Notes: generated by a model not told the origin, from the sequence alone. A DNA stretch of 64,000 nt from Myroides pelagicus (GCF_009711055.1 NZ_WMJY01000011.1:1-64000), one strand, 5' to 3'. Positions 27,677-36,546 are shown, counted from the stretch's first letter. A program made the numbers and translations.

Positions 27677-28393
27677 ATGGCAGTTTGGCAAGAAAGAGCA
27701 GAATTACTTTTTAAAGAAGAAGGATTGGAAAAATTAAAGAATGCAAAAGTATTAGTTGTAGGATTAGGAGGAGTAGGGTCATTTGCGGCAGAGTTTTTAG
27801 CACGCGCAGGTGTTGGAAATATGACCATTGTAGATGGAGATACTGTTGATATCACAAATATAAATAGACAGTTACCAGCATTGCATTCTACCATTGGTCA
27901 GCCAAAAGTTCAGATTGTTGGAGATCGATTGATGGATATTAATCCAGAACTAAACTTAGTACGTATAGAAGAATTTGTTTCACCTGAGCGTGCACATGAG
28001 ATTGTAACAGGAGATTTTGATTATGTGTTAGATTGTATAGATAGTATTACTCCGAAAATCAATTTGATTTTAGCCGCTAAGCGTAAAAAAGTGAAAGTAA
28101 TCAGTGCTATGGGAGCAGGAGGAAAAATGATGGCTAATAAGATTGTTGTAAAGGATATTAGTAAAACAGATGTTTGTCCATTAGCAAAGCAGATCAGAAA
28201 ACGCTTAAAGAAAGAAGGTATTTCATCTGGTGTTAAAGCGGTGTTTTCGACGGAGAAACCAGACGAGAGTAGCTTAAAAATGACAGATGGTACTAATTTT
28301 AAAAAGTCTTTTTTTGGTACAAATAGTTGGATGCCAGCATTATTTGGGTTAAACTCTGCAGAGCAAGTTGTGAGATATATTCTATCGAAGTAA
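27677..28393 (+). CDS. tcdA: tRNA threonylcarbamoyladenosine dehydratase (TcdA/CsdL)
   Basis: ThiF/E1-like enzyme that converts t6A in tRNA to the cyclic ct6A form using ATP. The 238-residue protein has the nucleotide-binding VVGLGGVGSFAAEFLARAG near residue 29, DGDTVDITNINRQ near 53, and the catalytic region DVCPLAKQIRKRLKK near 162. It follows the TatD gene. A bidirectional terminator separates it from the convergent permease genes. Confidence 0.92.
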   Translation: MAVWQERAELLFKEEGLEKLKNAKVLVVGLGGVGSFAAEFLARAGVGNMTIVDGDTVDITNINRQLPALHSTIGQPKVQIVGDRLMDINPELNLVRIEEFVSPERAHEIVTGDFDYVLDCIDSITPKINLILAAKRKKVKVISAMGAGGKMMANKIVVKDISKTDVCPLAKQIRKRLKKEGISSGVKAVFSTEKPDESSLKMTDGTNFKKSFFGTNSWMPALFGLNSAEQVVRYILSK

Positions 28394-28396
28394 AAT

Positions 28397-28430
28397 AAAA
28401 AAAGCTGTATCAATTACGATACAGCTTTTT
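28397..28430. terminator. Bidirectional terminator between tcdA and the permease pair
   Basis: AAAAAGCTGTATC (28399-28411) and GATACAGCTTTTT (28418-28430) are perfect complements around a 6-nt loop, with A-run and T-run flanks. Confidence 0.92.
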
Positions 28431-28445
28431 GTTTTTAAGTTCTTA

Positions 28446-29642
28446 CTATGCGGGAATAACATTAATAGCCATTAAAATTTGCAATAATATAATTAAGATG
28501 GTGAGTATCCATAAATAGCTAAAAGTAATTTTTTGGGTAAAAGGAGGAGTTATTCCTGCCTCTTTTTGTGCTTTTGTTAGCATAAGCATTGGCATTACTA
28601 ATGCAAGAACAACTAACGAAATAGAGGCATAACCTAAGGCAATAATAAACCCATCAGGATAGAATAGTGCAAACCCAATAGGAGGTAAAAATGTTAGTAA
28701 AATAGCACTAGTATTATTATGAATTAAGGGTTTGTTTTTACCTAAGTCTTTGATGTAATCTTTAAGTGCCATTGATACCCCCAAAAACGAAGTAAGAATG
28801 GCAGCACTAGCAAAAATATTGAAAGCCGTTTTTACGATACTTGAGTTTTCTATTTGTTGTATAGCTTTTAATAACCCTTCTAATTTTGTGTTTTCTTCGA
28901 TTATACGACTAAAGACTGTTTCATTTATATTACCTAATATGGTTAATTCCCATATAAGGTATAATAGTAGAGGAAGTATACTCCCTATGAAGAAAACTAA
29001 CTTGAGTTGCTTAGTGTTTCCTTCTAAGTATTTTACTAATGTTGGTATTACCACATAGAAGCCAAAAGAAGTGAAGATAACAGGTATAGTTGCCAACACA
29101 GGGATACTATTGTTCGGCATATAAGCTAAATATTGCGTTTCTATTTTAGGCAATAATAGTCCAATCACAATACACAAGAATATTAGTTTGATTGAAAAAA
29201 CGACTTTTGTACCTAAGTCAACGATCTTTGTTCCGAATGCAATAATGCCACCAAATAACAAGGCGAACAGCACAGCGGATAATTCAGCTGATATATCTTT
29301 ACCTAGCCATTGTTCTAGATTGGTGCGCAAGATGTCGCCTCCCCCAGTAATATAGGCACTAACTAAGGCATACATAAGCGTCAACATACTAATAGCAGTA
29401 ACGATCGCTCCAGTGTTGCCTAGGTATTTGAAAGTTAAGGTATTTAGCCCGTCACTTGGAGAGTTGTATTTATAAACATCTACTAATAGAATAGAAGTAT
29501 AATACATAGCAAACCAAATACAGAACAGAATAAATGTCATAAAGGTAAAACCTACATTGGCCGAGATAATGGGCATGGCTAACATTCCTGCTCCAATAGT
29601 AGTTCCTGCTACAATTAGAATACTTCCGATAATTTTCTGCAT
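28446..29642 (-). CDS. Aromatic amino acid permease, TyrP/Mtr type (downstream copy)
   Basis: Inner-membrane amino-acid permease of the hydroxy/aromatic amino acid family (HAAAP), with eleven or so spans. The opening IGSILIVAGTTIGAGMLAMPII matches E. coli TyrP and Mtr closely. Later motifs are FTSFGFYVVIPTLVKY and LPPIGFALFYPDGFIIALGYA. The reading frame is open to 29687, but Met at 29642 aligns with the start of the upstream paralogue and of TyrP and removes an 8-base overlap. It is the second gene of a tandem pair. Tyrosine or tryptophan is the likely substrate. Confidence 0.88.
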   Translation of the reverse strand: MQKIIGSILIVAGTTIGAGMLAMPIISANVGFTFMTFILFCIWFAMYYTSILLVDVYKYNSPSDGLNTLTFKYLGNTGAIVTAISMLTLMYALVSAYITGGGDILRTNLEQWLGKDISAELSAVLFALLFGGIIAFGTKIVDLGTKVVFSIKLIFLCIVIGLLLPKIETQYLAYMPNNSIPVLATIPVIFTSFGFYVVIPTLVKYLEGNTKQLKLVFFIGSILPLLLYLIWELTILGNINETVFSRIIEENTKLEGLLKAIQQIENSSIVKTAFNIFASAAILTSFLGVSMALKDYIKDLGKNKPLIHNNTSAILLTFLPPIGFALFYPDGFIIALGYASISLVVLALVMPMLMLTKAQKEAGITPPFTQKITFSYLWILTILIILLQILMAINVIPA

Positions 29643-29679
29643 TTTTCTATATTTTAAATGTTGTGAGTTTTTGTTTGTG

Positions 29680-30885
29680 TTAGTCAAGTACGGGTAATTC
29701 CCCTATAGTCATTAAAGTTTGAATAATCAAAATACTTACCCCAAAGAGTAGAATAGCGATAAAAGCTATTTTTTGTCCAATGGTTAATTTTTCACCTCTA
29801 GTCTTTTTAACTTTTATATACATAAAAATAGGAATGAATAGAGAAGTAATTACCACAGATATAGCAGCGTATCCTAAAGCAATAATAAATCCATCAGGAT
29901 AGTAGAATACAAATAAAAGTGGCGGGATAAATGTAATCAAATATGTAGCGACAGGGTTGTTTATATACTTTTGCTTTTTACATAAGTCTTTGATGTAATC
30001 AAATAAAGCTAATGCAACGCCTAAGAATGATGTTAAGAGAGCAGCTGCAAAGAAGACGTTTAGTGGGATATTAACCCATTTGGATGTTGTTATTCCTTTA
30101 ACTGCTTTAATTAGGCCTGAAGGGCCTTTGTTTTCATTGATAATACTGAATAGGGATTGTTGATCCACGCTTCCGAGAATTGATATTTGCCAAATAACAT
30201 AGACAATCAAAGGCAATATACTACCATATATAAAAGCTTTTTTTAGTAATTTGAGATCACCCTTAAGGTAATTCACCATACTAGGAACGACGATGTGAAA
30301 ACCGAATGATGTAAAAATAATCGGTATAGATGAAAAAACTAAGGCTTTTTCTATCGGTAGACTTAATAAGTTGTCAAGTTTAACGAAGCCAAACATAAAA
30401 AGGATAACGATAAAAAGGAAGATTAGTTTGGTCATGAATATCCATTTTGTCGTTACATCAACTACTTTTGCTCCTAAAGCAACTACTCCTCCGAATACCA
30501 GTGTAAATCCTATAGCTATAACTCTAGGAGGTAAATCTGTTCCTAGCCAATTGTCTATATTAAGTTTGATAATATCAGAACCACCTGCGATATAAGCGCA
30601 AACAAGGGCATACATTAGCGTAAGCATGCTTATTCCAGTTATGTATTGTCCTGCTTTACCTAAGTAACGCATAACCATTGTATTTAATCCGTCTTCTGGA
30701 GAGTGGTCTCTATAGGTTTCAACTAGAAGTATAGCTGTATAGCACATGGCTAACCATATAAGTAGCATTATACCCGTAATGACGAAAAAGCCTACTCCTG
30801 AGGATATAATTGGCATTGCAAGCATTCCTCCACCTATAGCTGTTCCTGCAATAATTAATGTGCTTCCGATTAATTTACTATTCAC
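29680..30885 (-). CDS. Aromatic amino acid permease, TyrP/Mtr type (upstream copy)
   Basis: A 401-residue HAAAP-family permease, clearly paralogous to the adjacent gene throughout: MNSKLIGSTLIIAGTAIGGGMLAMP at the start, FTSFGFHIVVPSMVNYLKG near residue 190, and FIPPLLFVFYYPDGFIIALGYAAIS near 330. The two probably arose by tandem duplication and are co-transcribed (38 bases apart with the preferred downstream start). The substrate is expected to be tyrosine, tryptophan or phenylalanine; divergence suggests different preferences. Confidence 0.88.
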   Translation of the reverse strand: MNSKLIGSTLIIAGTAIGGGMLAMPIISSGVGFFVITGIMLLIWLAMCYTAILLVETYRDHSPEDGLNTMVMRYLGKAGQYITGISMLTLMYALVCAYIAGGSDIIKLNIDNWLGTDLPPRVIAIGFTLVFGGVVALGAKVVDVTTKWIFMTKLIFLFIVILFMFGFVKLDNLLSLPIEKALVFSSIPIIFTSFGFHIVVPSMVNYLKGDLKLLKKAFIYGSILPLIVYVIWQISILGSVDQQSLFSIINENKGPSGLIKAVKGITTSKWVNIPLNVFFAAALLTSFLGVALALFDYIKDLCKKQKYINNPVATYLITFIPPLLFVFYYPDGFIIALGYAAISVVITSLFIPIFMYIKVKKTRGEKLTIGQKIAFIAILLFGVSILIIQTLMTIGELPVLD

Positions 30886-31045
30886 TTTTGTTATTTTATT
30901 AGTTTTATTATTGTGAAAAAATAAATATATGTTTTTATTTTTTAGTTTAATAATAAAACAGGGTTCTTTATTGTGTATTTTTTTAAATATATTTAAGCTA
31001 ATATAATGTTAAGGGTAAGGTACAATTCGATTGATAAACAATGCT

Positions 31046-31053
31046 TATCTTTG
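31046..31053 (+). promoter_or_regulatory. Candidate -7 box for the Fur-family gene
   Basis: TATCTTTG matches TAnnTTTG, 23 bases before the start codon at 31077. No TTG lies at normal spacing. Confidence 0.4.
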
Positions 31054-31076
31054 TTAGTAAAACAAAATAGGTAATA

Positions 31077-31484
31077 ATGAGTATAGAACAGGAATTAACT
31101 GCAAAGAAGATTAATCCAACAGCAATGCGTATTTTAGTTTTTAAGTTTCTTAAAAAACAAAAAGGAGCTGTTTCTCTTGCGGATATAGAGGCAAGTTTTG
31201 AACAATCTGATCGAGTGACGATATATAGAACAGTGAAGACCTTTGAGAACAAAGGATTACTTCACAGTATTACAACAAATAATGTTACTCAATATGCGTT
31301 ATGTGCTCAGGAATGTGATGAAGAACATCATCACGATACTCATCTACATTTTGTGTGTAGGAATTGTAAAAAAACAATCTGCTTAACACAAGTATCTATT
31401 CCCAAAATTGAAGTACCAATTGGTTTTCAGCTTGATGATATAGACGTTGTAGCTAAAGGGGTGTGTAAGGAATGTAAGTCCTAA
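31077..31484 (+). CDS. Fur family transcriptional regulator
   Basis: A 135-residue metal-responsive repressor. The winged-helix N-terminal part (INPTAMRILVFKFL; SDRVTIYRTVKTFENKGLLH) is standard Fur. The dimerization half has HLHFVCRNCKKTICL near 107 and CKEC at the C-terminus, giving two CxxC pairs for structural zinc, and a His-rich EEHHHDTHLH segment. Which metal it senses (Fe, Zn or Mn) cannot be told. Its last 4 bases overlap the end of the convergent ypdA gene. Confidence 0.9.
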   Translation: MSIEQELTAKKINPTAMRILVFKFLKKQKGAVSLADIEASFEQSDRVTIYRTVKTFENKGLLHSITTNNVTQYALCAQECDEEHHHDTHLHFVCRNCKKTICLTQVSIPKIEVPIGFQLDDIDVVAKGVCKECKS

Positions 31485-32464
31485 AATCGACAATATCGAT
31501 ATTTGGAGATGATGTGGGTAAGAATGGTAACAGCGTGAATTCTAGAATTCTCAATAAACCAAGTGTGCGTGTTTAGACCACCGCATACTACACCTGCTAA
31601 ATATAAGTTCGTCACATTTGTTTCCATAGTTTCTGTATTGTAAGTAGGAGTTTGATTATTATCTTTTGATAGGGTAACTCCTAATTGTTCTAAAAACACA
31701 AAGTTAGGACGATATCCCGTAAGTGCAAGAACAAAATCGTTTTTTATTGTTATTTCTGTGTTATTGTTGTCAATAACTACTGAATTTTTTGTTATTTCTT
31801 TTAAATTACTATTGAATAGTGCAGTAATGCTCCCTTCATTGATACGGTTCTCAATATCTGGTTTTACCCAATATTTGACATGAGAGCTAATTTCATTGTC
31901 TCTTATAACCATTGTAACTTTTGCACCTTTTCTGTAACATTCTAGGGCTGCATCTACAGACGAATTACTAGCTCCTACTACAACTACATCCATACCAGCG
32001 TAGTAATGAGGATCCGTGTAGTAGTGTGATACTTTTGGTAGATTTTCTCCGGGAATGTCTAACGGATTAGGAATATCATAAAACCCTGTTGCAATAATGA
32101 CATCTTTTGCTGTATAGTTTTCCTTTGTCGTTGTAATTTGAAATACGTCTTCTTTGTTTTTTTTAGCATTGACTACCGTCTCAAATAAGTGAATATTTAA
32201 GGAGTGCGTAGTTACAACTCGTCTGTAGTATTCTAATGCTTCACTGCGTCGCGGTTTATTCTCTTTGCTGATAAAAGGAATATTGTCTAGTTCTAATAAC
32301 TCTGAAGAAGAAAAGAATTGCATATTGACAGGATAGTTGAACAATGAGTTAACCAAACATCCTTTTTCAATTATAAGATATGAGAGTCCGTTCTTTTTTG
32401 CTTCTATACCACAAGCAATTCCAATAGGTCCTCCTCCGATTATGATAATGTCAAAATGATTCAT
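31481..32464 (-). CDS. ypdA: YpdA family bacillithiol disulfide reductase
   Basis: FAD/NADPH-dependent oxidoreductase of 327 residues. The N-terminal FAD site IIIGGGPIGIACGIEA (7-22) and the NADPH site VVVGASNSSVDAALECYRKGA near 161 are present. It lacks a CxxC redox pair, as expected for YpdA, which reduces bacillithiol disulfide; this implies that the organism makes bacillithiol, as Flavobacteriaceae are known to. GYRPNF and LAGVVCGGLNTHTWFIENSR are typical of the family. The gene end overlaps the convergent Fur-family gene by 4 bases. Confidence 0.88.
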   Translation of the reverse strand: MNHFDIIIIGGGPIGIACGIEAKKNGLSYLIIEKGCLVNSLFNYPVNMQFFSSSELLELDNIPFISKENKPRRSEALEYYRRVVTTHSLNIHLFETVVNAKKNKEDVFQITTTKENYTAKDVIIATGFYDIPNPLDIPGENLPKVSHYYTDPHYYAGMDVVVVGASNSSVDAALECYRKGAKVTMVIRDNEISSHVKYWVKPDIENRINEGSITALFNSNLKEITKNSVVIDNNNTEITIKNDFVLALTGYRPNFVFLEQLGVTLSKDNNQTPTYNTETMETNVTNLYLAGVVCGGLNTHTWFIENSRIHAVTILTHIISKYRYCRF

Positions 32465-32547
32465 AGTTTCTTATTTCTAATAGGGTAGATTGAATTTTAC
32501 TATTAAGTACAAAATTATCCATTTCTTGTGAAATTACACCGATAAAG

Positions 32548-32575
32548 AAAGCCCTTATCCTAGGACAAGGGCTTT
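32548..32575 (-). terminator. Intrinsic terminator of the YceI gene
   Basis: AAAGCCCTT (32548-32556) pairs with AAGGGCTTT (32567-32575), with an inner TCC/GGA extension. The minus-strand side continues in a T-rich tract. Confidence 0.82.
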
Positions 32576-32626
32576 TCTACTGTTGAGTATGATAATCAAC
32601 TCAATATAACAGTTAACGCTAAGCTA

Positions 32627-33298
32627 TTATTTTGTAGCTTTTGTGTTGATTTTTAAAGTAATGTTATCTTTAATGATTTTGTCTCCTGCTAAATCTTTAA
32701 TGATTGAACCTGAATTAAAGTTAACTCCCCATTTAGTTCTGTCAATATTAAACTCTTCAGAAGCGATTGTTACATCAGCATCAGTAACAGTAACTACTGC
32801 AGGGAAAGAGATAGCATTAGTAACATCTTTTAATGTTAAGTTTCCTGCTACGATTTGTTTTCCGTTTTCATCAGTAATAGATGTTAGTTCGAATGTTCCA
32901 GTTGGGTATTTTGATACGTTGAAGAAATGATCAGCTTTCTCTTCAGTAGAACCTTTTAAGTGTCCTTCTAAACCAGCTTTCATTTCAGGATCTTTAAGGT
33001 CAGTTACTACGATAGAGTTCATATCAATTACGAATTTACCATTTACTACTTTTCCTTCTTTTACACTTACAGTACCTTCTTTAAGAGCTAGTGTTCCTGT
33101 ATGGTTACTTCCAGATACTTTTCCTCCAACCCAGTCGATGTTAGACTCAGCTGTTACTACGTTGTAGTTTGTCACGTCCGCTACTGGAGCAGCAGCTTCT
33201 GTTTTCGTTTCAGTGTTTGTTTTATCAGCATTTTTGTTTCCACAAGATGCAAATGTCATAGCAGTTATAACCGCTAGAGATAATACGATTTTTTTCAT
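32627..33298 (-). CDS. YceI family lipoprotein
   Basis: A 223-residue lipoprotein with its lipobox at FASC (Cys19). The mature protein has a linker rich in Ala, Thr and Glu, then a YceI lipocalin-like barrel: SNIDWVGGKVSGSNHTGTL near 52, GKFVIDMNSIVV near 87, and DRTKWGVNFNSG near 190. YceI proteins bind isoprenoid-type lipids such as polyprenols, but the ligand here is unknown. A full promoter and its own terminator make it a single-gene unit. Confidence 0.92.
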   Translation of the reverse strand: MKKIVLSLAVITAMTFASCGNKNADKTNTETKTEAAAPVADVTNYNVVTAESNIDWVGGKVSGSNHTGTLALKEGTVSVKEGKVVNGKFVIDMNSIVVTDLKDPEMKAGLEGHLKGSTEEKADHFFNVSKYPTGTFELTSITDENGKQIVAGNLTLKDVTNAISFPAVVTVTDADVTIASEEFNIDRTKWGVNFNSGSIIKDLAGDKIIKDNITLKINTKATK

Positions 33299-33326
33299 TT
33301 TTGTAGTATATGCAATTATATTTACA

Positions 33327-33357
33327 CAAACATACGATAGTTAATTTTTAAAATCAA
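33327..33357 (-). promoter_or_regulatory. Bacteroidota-type promoter of the YceI gene
   Basis: On the minus strand, TTG, a 20-nt spacer and TATGTTTG match the consensus in both elements. The start codon is 28 nt downstream of the -7 box. Confidence 0.72.
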
Positions 33358-33404
33358 CCATCGAAGGCTTAAAACTCAAAATTAATTAATCTAGATTAAG
33401 TAAA

Positions 33405-33444
33405 TAAAAAAGAAAGGGTCAGATTTACGTGAAACTGACCCTTT
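33405..33444 (-). terminator. Intrinsic terminator of the azurin gene
   Basis: AAAGGGTCAG (33413-33422) and CTGACCCTTT (33435-33444) are perfect complements; the A-rich tract 33405-33411 gives the minus-strand T-run. Confidence 0.9.
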
Positions 33445-33467
33445 GTATATTCTTTTTTAGCTAATTA

Positions 33468-33974
33468 CTATTCAGCAATTAATTTACCTTTCATCATAGC
33501 GAAGTGTGCAGGGAAAGAACATAAGAAGTCATAAGTTCCAGCTTCAGTGATTGTAAATTCGATTGTATCTGATTCACCACCTCCTAAAGTTTTTGTATGA
33601 ACAACTACATTGTCTTTTTCGCTAGCAGGGATATAATCTGTAGCTGATGCCTTAGCAGCTTGTTCAGCGAATGCAGTCATATCAGTGCCTGGTTTTAGTA
33701 ACACCCAATTGTGTCCCATTACATTTTTATCCATCTTACCAACATGTTTAAGTGTTAGTTTGATTTTTTTACCCACAGGAACCTTAATTTCTGATTTGTT
33801 GAATTTCATTTGGTCATCACCCGTGATTAAAATTCTAACTGTTTCTTCTTTTTCAGCTTTAGCCTCAGTTGTAGGAGCTTCTGCTTGAGATGCTTTATCT
33901 TGTTTTTTATCTCCACAAGAGACAAACATTACTGTAGCTATCGCTAATGCAAATACAGTTTTTAATCCTTTCAT
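33468..33974 (-). CDS. Azurin-type blue copper lipoprotein
   Basis: A 168-residue copper electron-transfer protein. The lipobox is FVSC (Cys20), then a charged linker of about 25 residues and a cupredoxin domain. Type 1 copper ligands are visible: His in VMGHNWVL near 88, Cys and His in FLCSFPAHF near 152-157, and Met in AMMKGKL near 160. The conserved MGHNW and GGGESDTIEF segments match azurin. It is anchored to a membrane rather than soluble. Probable role: electron transfer in respiration or oxidative stress. A -7 box (TACTTTTG, minus strand) lies at 33996-34003. Confidence 0.93.
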   Translation of the reverse strand: MKGLKTVFALAIATVMFVSCGDKKQDKASQAEAPTTEAKAEKEETVRILITGDDQMKFNKSEIKVPVGKKIKLTLKHVGKMDKNVMGHNWVLLKPGTDMTAFAEQAAKASATDYIPASEKDNVVVHTKTLGGGESDTIEFTITEAGTYDFLCSFPAHFAMMKGKLIAE

Positions 33975-34084
33975 AATTAATTATTTTAAGTTAAACAAAA
34001 GTATTTATGTGAAATAAATTATGTATAAAGGTACGATAATTATGTGTTTTGTGTATTTTTAATCGGTAAATATTTATTAAAATA

Positions 34085-34582
34085 TTATAATTCCTTAAAG
34101 GTATTTATCGTCTCTTTTATTTTTTGACTTTCTACTTCTGCATTTTGACTTGTTGTCCATCCCATAAGTAGGTAGTTTGCTTTTTCCCCATTTAGCATTG
34201 TTTGGATCATATACATATAAACGTCTTTTTGAGACATTTTTAATTCGTATTGTTGCCCTTTTATCCCGTTTATAGTTACATCTTCTTTTTTGACAATTTC
34301 ATAATTAGGTCTTTTGTTGTATAAAGCTAAAGATTGATCTACGAATGCTTGGAAATTACTTGTTTGTGCTTTTACGCTTTTCTTTCCAATCAAGTAGGTT
34401 TGTAGATAGGTATTTCCGTATTGAAGATCCGCACCAGGAAAAAGTTCTTGTATAGGTGCAAGGTTACTAGGAATTTCTAATGTATAAGCATCTTCGATTG
34501 TCACTGTTGTAGGGGGTGTTTGTTTTTGGTTACAGCTAATTGTTGATGCAACTAAAATGGCCAAAGCGATTAATTTTTTCAT
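34085..34582 (-). CDS. Hypothetical lipoprotein
   Basis: A 165-residue protein with a clear lipobox (TISC, Cys17) and no family I recognise. The mature part begins NQKQTPPTTVTIEDAYTLEIP and contains AFVDQSLALYNKRPNYEIVKKEDVTINGIKGQQYEL, a layout like small PsbP- or DUF1795-type lipid-anchored proteins. It has no operon partner; the next gene on the same strand lies 110 bases downstream. Confidence 0.75.
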   Translation of the reverse strand: MKKLIALAILVASTISCNQKQTPPTTVTIEDAYTLEIPSNLAPIQELFPGADLQYGNTYLQTYLIGKKSVKAQTSNFQAFVDQSLALYNKRPNYEIVKKEDVTINGIKGQQYELKMSQKDVYMYMIQTMLNGEKANYLLMGWTTSQNAEVESQKIKETINTFKEL

Positions 34583-34812
34583 TGTTGTGTTTATTTAGTT
34601 TTCTATAAAAGTACTAAAGATATTTTGTATTCCCTTTGAATAGAGTGGATAAGTTGTTTGATATATAGGTATTTGTTTTAGTTTGGTCAATTTGTGTAGG
34701 AAAGAGCAGATAGCTATTTGTGGTTAGAGTGATAGTTTTCATATCTTCTTAACAAGTACATGAAATAAAAATAGTATTTTAGGGGAGTATTACTAATCTA
34801 AAAAATATTATT

Positions 34813-35388
34813 ATGGCAAAAAGAGTTTTAATGCTTGCAGGCGATTTCGTTGAAGATTATGAAGTAATGGTTCCTTATCAGGCTTTACTTTCGATTGGTG
34901 TTGAAGTAGATGTAGTTTGTCCTGGGAAGAAAAAAGGGGAGGTTATCGCTACGGCAGTACACGATTTTGTAGGATATCAAACTTATGCCGAGTTGAGAGG
35001 GCATAATTTTGTGATTAATAAATCTTTCGACGATGTGAATGAAGCCGACTATCAAGGGTTATATATTTGTGGAGGGCGTTCGGCAGAATATATCCGTTTG
35101 AATGCAAAGGTTATCGATTTTGTCAAGTATTTCTTTGCTCAGAATTTACCAGTTGCTGCGATTTGCCATGGTATTCAGGTATTGACTCCTGCCGGCGTGC
35201 TACAAGGAAGAAAGCTGACAGCTTATCCAGCAGTAGGACCTGATATTACAGTTGCAGGAGGACATTACGAAGAAGTTGGAGCTGATAAAGCAGTAGTAGA
35301 TGGCAACTTAGTTACTTCTCCAGCATGGCCAGGACATCCTGCTATTTTGAAGGAGTTTTATAGATTACTAGGGGTTGTTATAGGATAA
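34813..35388 (+). CDS. DJ-1/PfpI family protein
   Basis: A 191-residue class I glutamine amidotransferase-like protein. The nucleophile elbow is AAICHGIQ (Cys118), with the partner glutamate in LAGDFVEDYEVM near residue 14 and ICGGRSAEYIR near 86. These proteins are glyoxalase-type enzymes, chaperone-like stress proteins or peptidases; the motif set alone does not decide. A long hairpin separates it from nadC. Confidence 0.85.
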   Translation: MAKRVLMLAGDFVEDYEVMVPYQALLSIGVEVDVVCPGKKKGEVIATAVHDFVGYQTYAELRGHNFVINKSFDDVNEADYQGLYICGGRSAEYIRLNAKVIDFVKYFFAQNLPVAAICHGIQVLTPAGVLQGRKLTAYPAVGPDITVAGGHYEEVGADKAVVDGNLVTSPAWPGHPAILKEFYRLLGVVIG

Positions 35389-35411
35389 TTAAAAACTTGA
35401 AATCAATATAC

Positions 35412-35474
35412 TTTGCGATGTAATAAATAGGGAATGTATTTACATTTCTTATTTTAGCATCGCAAATTTTTTTT
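35412..35474 (+). terminator. Long terminator hairpin abutting the nadC start
   Basis: The outer helix TTTGCGATG (35412-35420) pairs perfectly with CATCGCAAA (35458-35466). An inner helix of about ten pairs (35428-35437 with 35442-35451) has a 4-nt loop. Eight T follow (35467-35474), and the nadC ATG begins at 35477. It can terminate the DJ-1 transcript, but its position makes a role in nadC control possible. Confidence 0.8.
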
Positions 35475-35476
35475 AT

Positions 35477-36343
35477 ATGATAACAGCAGAACAATTTCAG
35501 AAAGAATTAGATATCATTATTAGTAATGCTATCCGCGAAGATGTAGGCGATGGTGATCATAGCTCTTTAGCTTGTATTCCGGCTACTGCTAGTGGAAAAG
35601 CTAAATTGTTGGTGAAGGAAGAAGGTATTATTGCGGGGGTTGAGTTTGCCAAGCAAGTATTAGCTTTTGTAGATCCTAGTTTAGAAGTAGAGGTTTGTAT
35701 AGAAGATGGGACACCTGTTGAGGTAGGCGATATAGTTTTGTATATAACAGGTAACTCTCAAGCTATTTTAAAGGCTGAGCGCTTAGTGTTGAATGCTATG
35801 CAACGAATGAGTGCTATTGCGACGAAGACGAGATCTTTTGCCCAATTGTTAGAAGGAACGAATACCACTATTTTAGATACGCGAAAAACTACCCCTGGTA
35901 TTCGAGCTATTGAGAAATGGGCAGTGAAGATCGGTGGTGGTGGAAACCATCGTTTTGCTTTATATGACATGATTATGTTGAAGGATAATCATATTGATTT
36001 TGCGGGAGGTATTAGAGAAGCGATCGCAAAGACTAATCAGTATTTAAATGAGACGAATAGAGATTTAAAGATAATAGTGGAAGCTAGAAGTATTGCTGAA
36101 GTTAAAGAGATCTTAGCTTGTGATAATGTACACCGTATTTTATTAGATAATTTTGACTATGCTATGACAAGAGAAGCTGTTGCTTTAATCGGTAATCAAT
36201 GTCAAACGGAGTCTTCAGGAAACATTGATCATACTACAGTTAGGGAATATGCGTTATGTGGTGTAGATTATGTGTCTTCAGGTGCATTGACACATTCTGT
36301 ACACAATTTAGATCTAAGTTTAAAAGCAGTTGTAGAAGAATAA
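35477..36343 (+). CDS. nadC: Nicotinate-nucleotide pyrophosphorylase (quinolinate phosphoribosyltransferase)
   Basis: De novo NAD synthesis enzyme that turns quinolinate and PRPP into nicotinate mononucleotide. The 288 residues show EDVGDGDHSSLA near 19, LVKEEGIIAGVEFA, MQRMSAIATKTRSF near 111, TILDTRKTTPGIRAIEKWAVKIGGGGNHRFALYDMIMLKDNH near 131, and DYVSSGALTHSV near the end. nadA and nadB are not beside it. A strong terminator-like hairpin ends two bases before its start codon. Confidence 0.97.
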   Translation: MITAEQFQKELDIIISNAIREDVGDGDHSSLACIPATASGKAKLLVKEEGIIAGVEFAKQVLAFVDPSLEVEVCIEDGTPVEVGDIVLYITGNSQAILKAERLVLNAMQRMSAIATKTRSFAQLLEGTNTTILDTRKTTPGIRAIEKWAVKIGGGGNHRFALYDMIMLKDNHIDFAGGIREAIAKTNQYLNETNRDLKIIVEARSIAEVKEILACDNVHRILLDNFDYAMTREAVALIGNQCQTESSGNIDHTTVREYALCGVDYVSSGALTHSVHNLDLSLKAVVEE

Positions 36344-36399
36344 TCTATAATTTGGTTGAATTGTCTAGTTCTAAAAGAATGATGTAGGATTAATAACTT

Positions 36400-36456
36400 T
36401 TGAAAGAAAGAAAACCAATACTAAATTGATTTTTCTTTCTTTCAATAGCTTTTTTT
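36400..36456 (+). terminator. Terminator after nadC
   Basis: TTGAAAGAAAGAAAA (36400-36414) and TTTTCTTTCTTTCAA (36431-36445) are perfect 15-bp complements; the loop adds CAAT/ATTG pairing, and seven T follow at 36450-36456. The stem is AT-rich. Confidence 0.78.
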
Positions 36457-36499
36457 AAAGCTTAATAGTATGATAAACATGTGGGATAACTCACTATGG

Positions 36500-36526
36500 T
36501 TGATAGGAAATTAAATAGTACCTTTG
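36500..36526 (+). promoter_or_regulatory. Candidate promoter of the YihY gene
   Basis: TTG (36500-36502), a 16-nt spacer and TACCTTTG (36519-36526). The -7 match is exact; the spacer is one base under the usual 17-23. The ATG lies 20 nt downstream. Confidence 0.5.
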
Positions 36527-36546
36527 ATAAATAAAGTATAAATAAC

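Noticed and set aside
29643..29687. 15-residue N-terminal extension of the downstream permease, overlapping its upstream neighbour by 8 bases
   Set aside because: The inner Met aligns with the start of the paralogue and of TyrP; the extension is polar and unlike the family.
31481..31484. 4-base overlap between convergent fur-family and ypdA genes as a sign of an error
   Set aside because: Both proteins are full length with intact C-termini; short convergent overlaps are normal.
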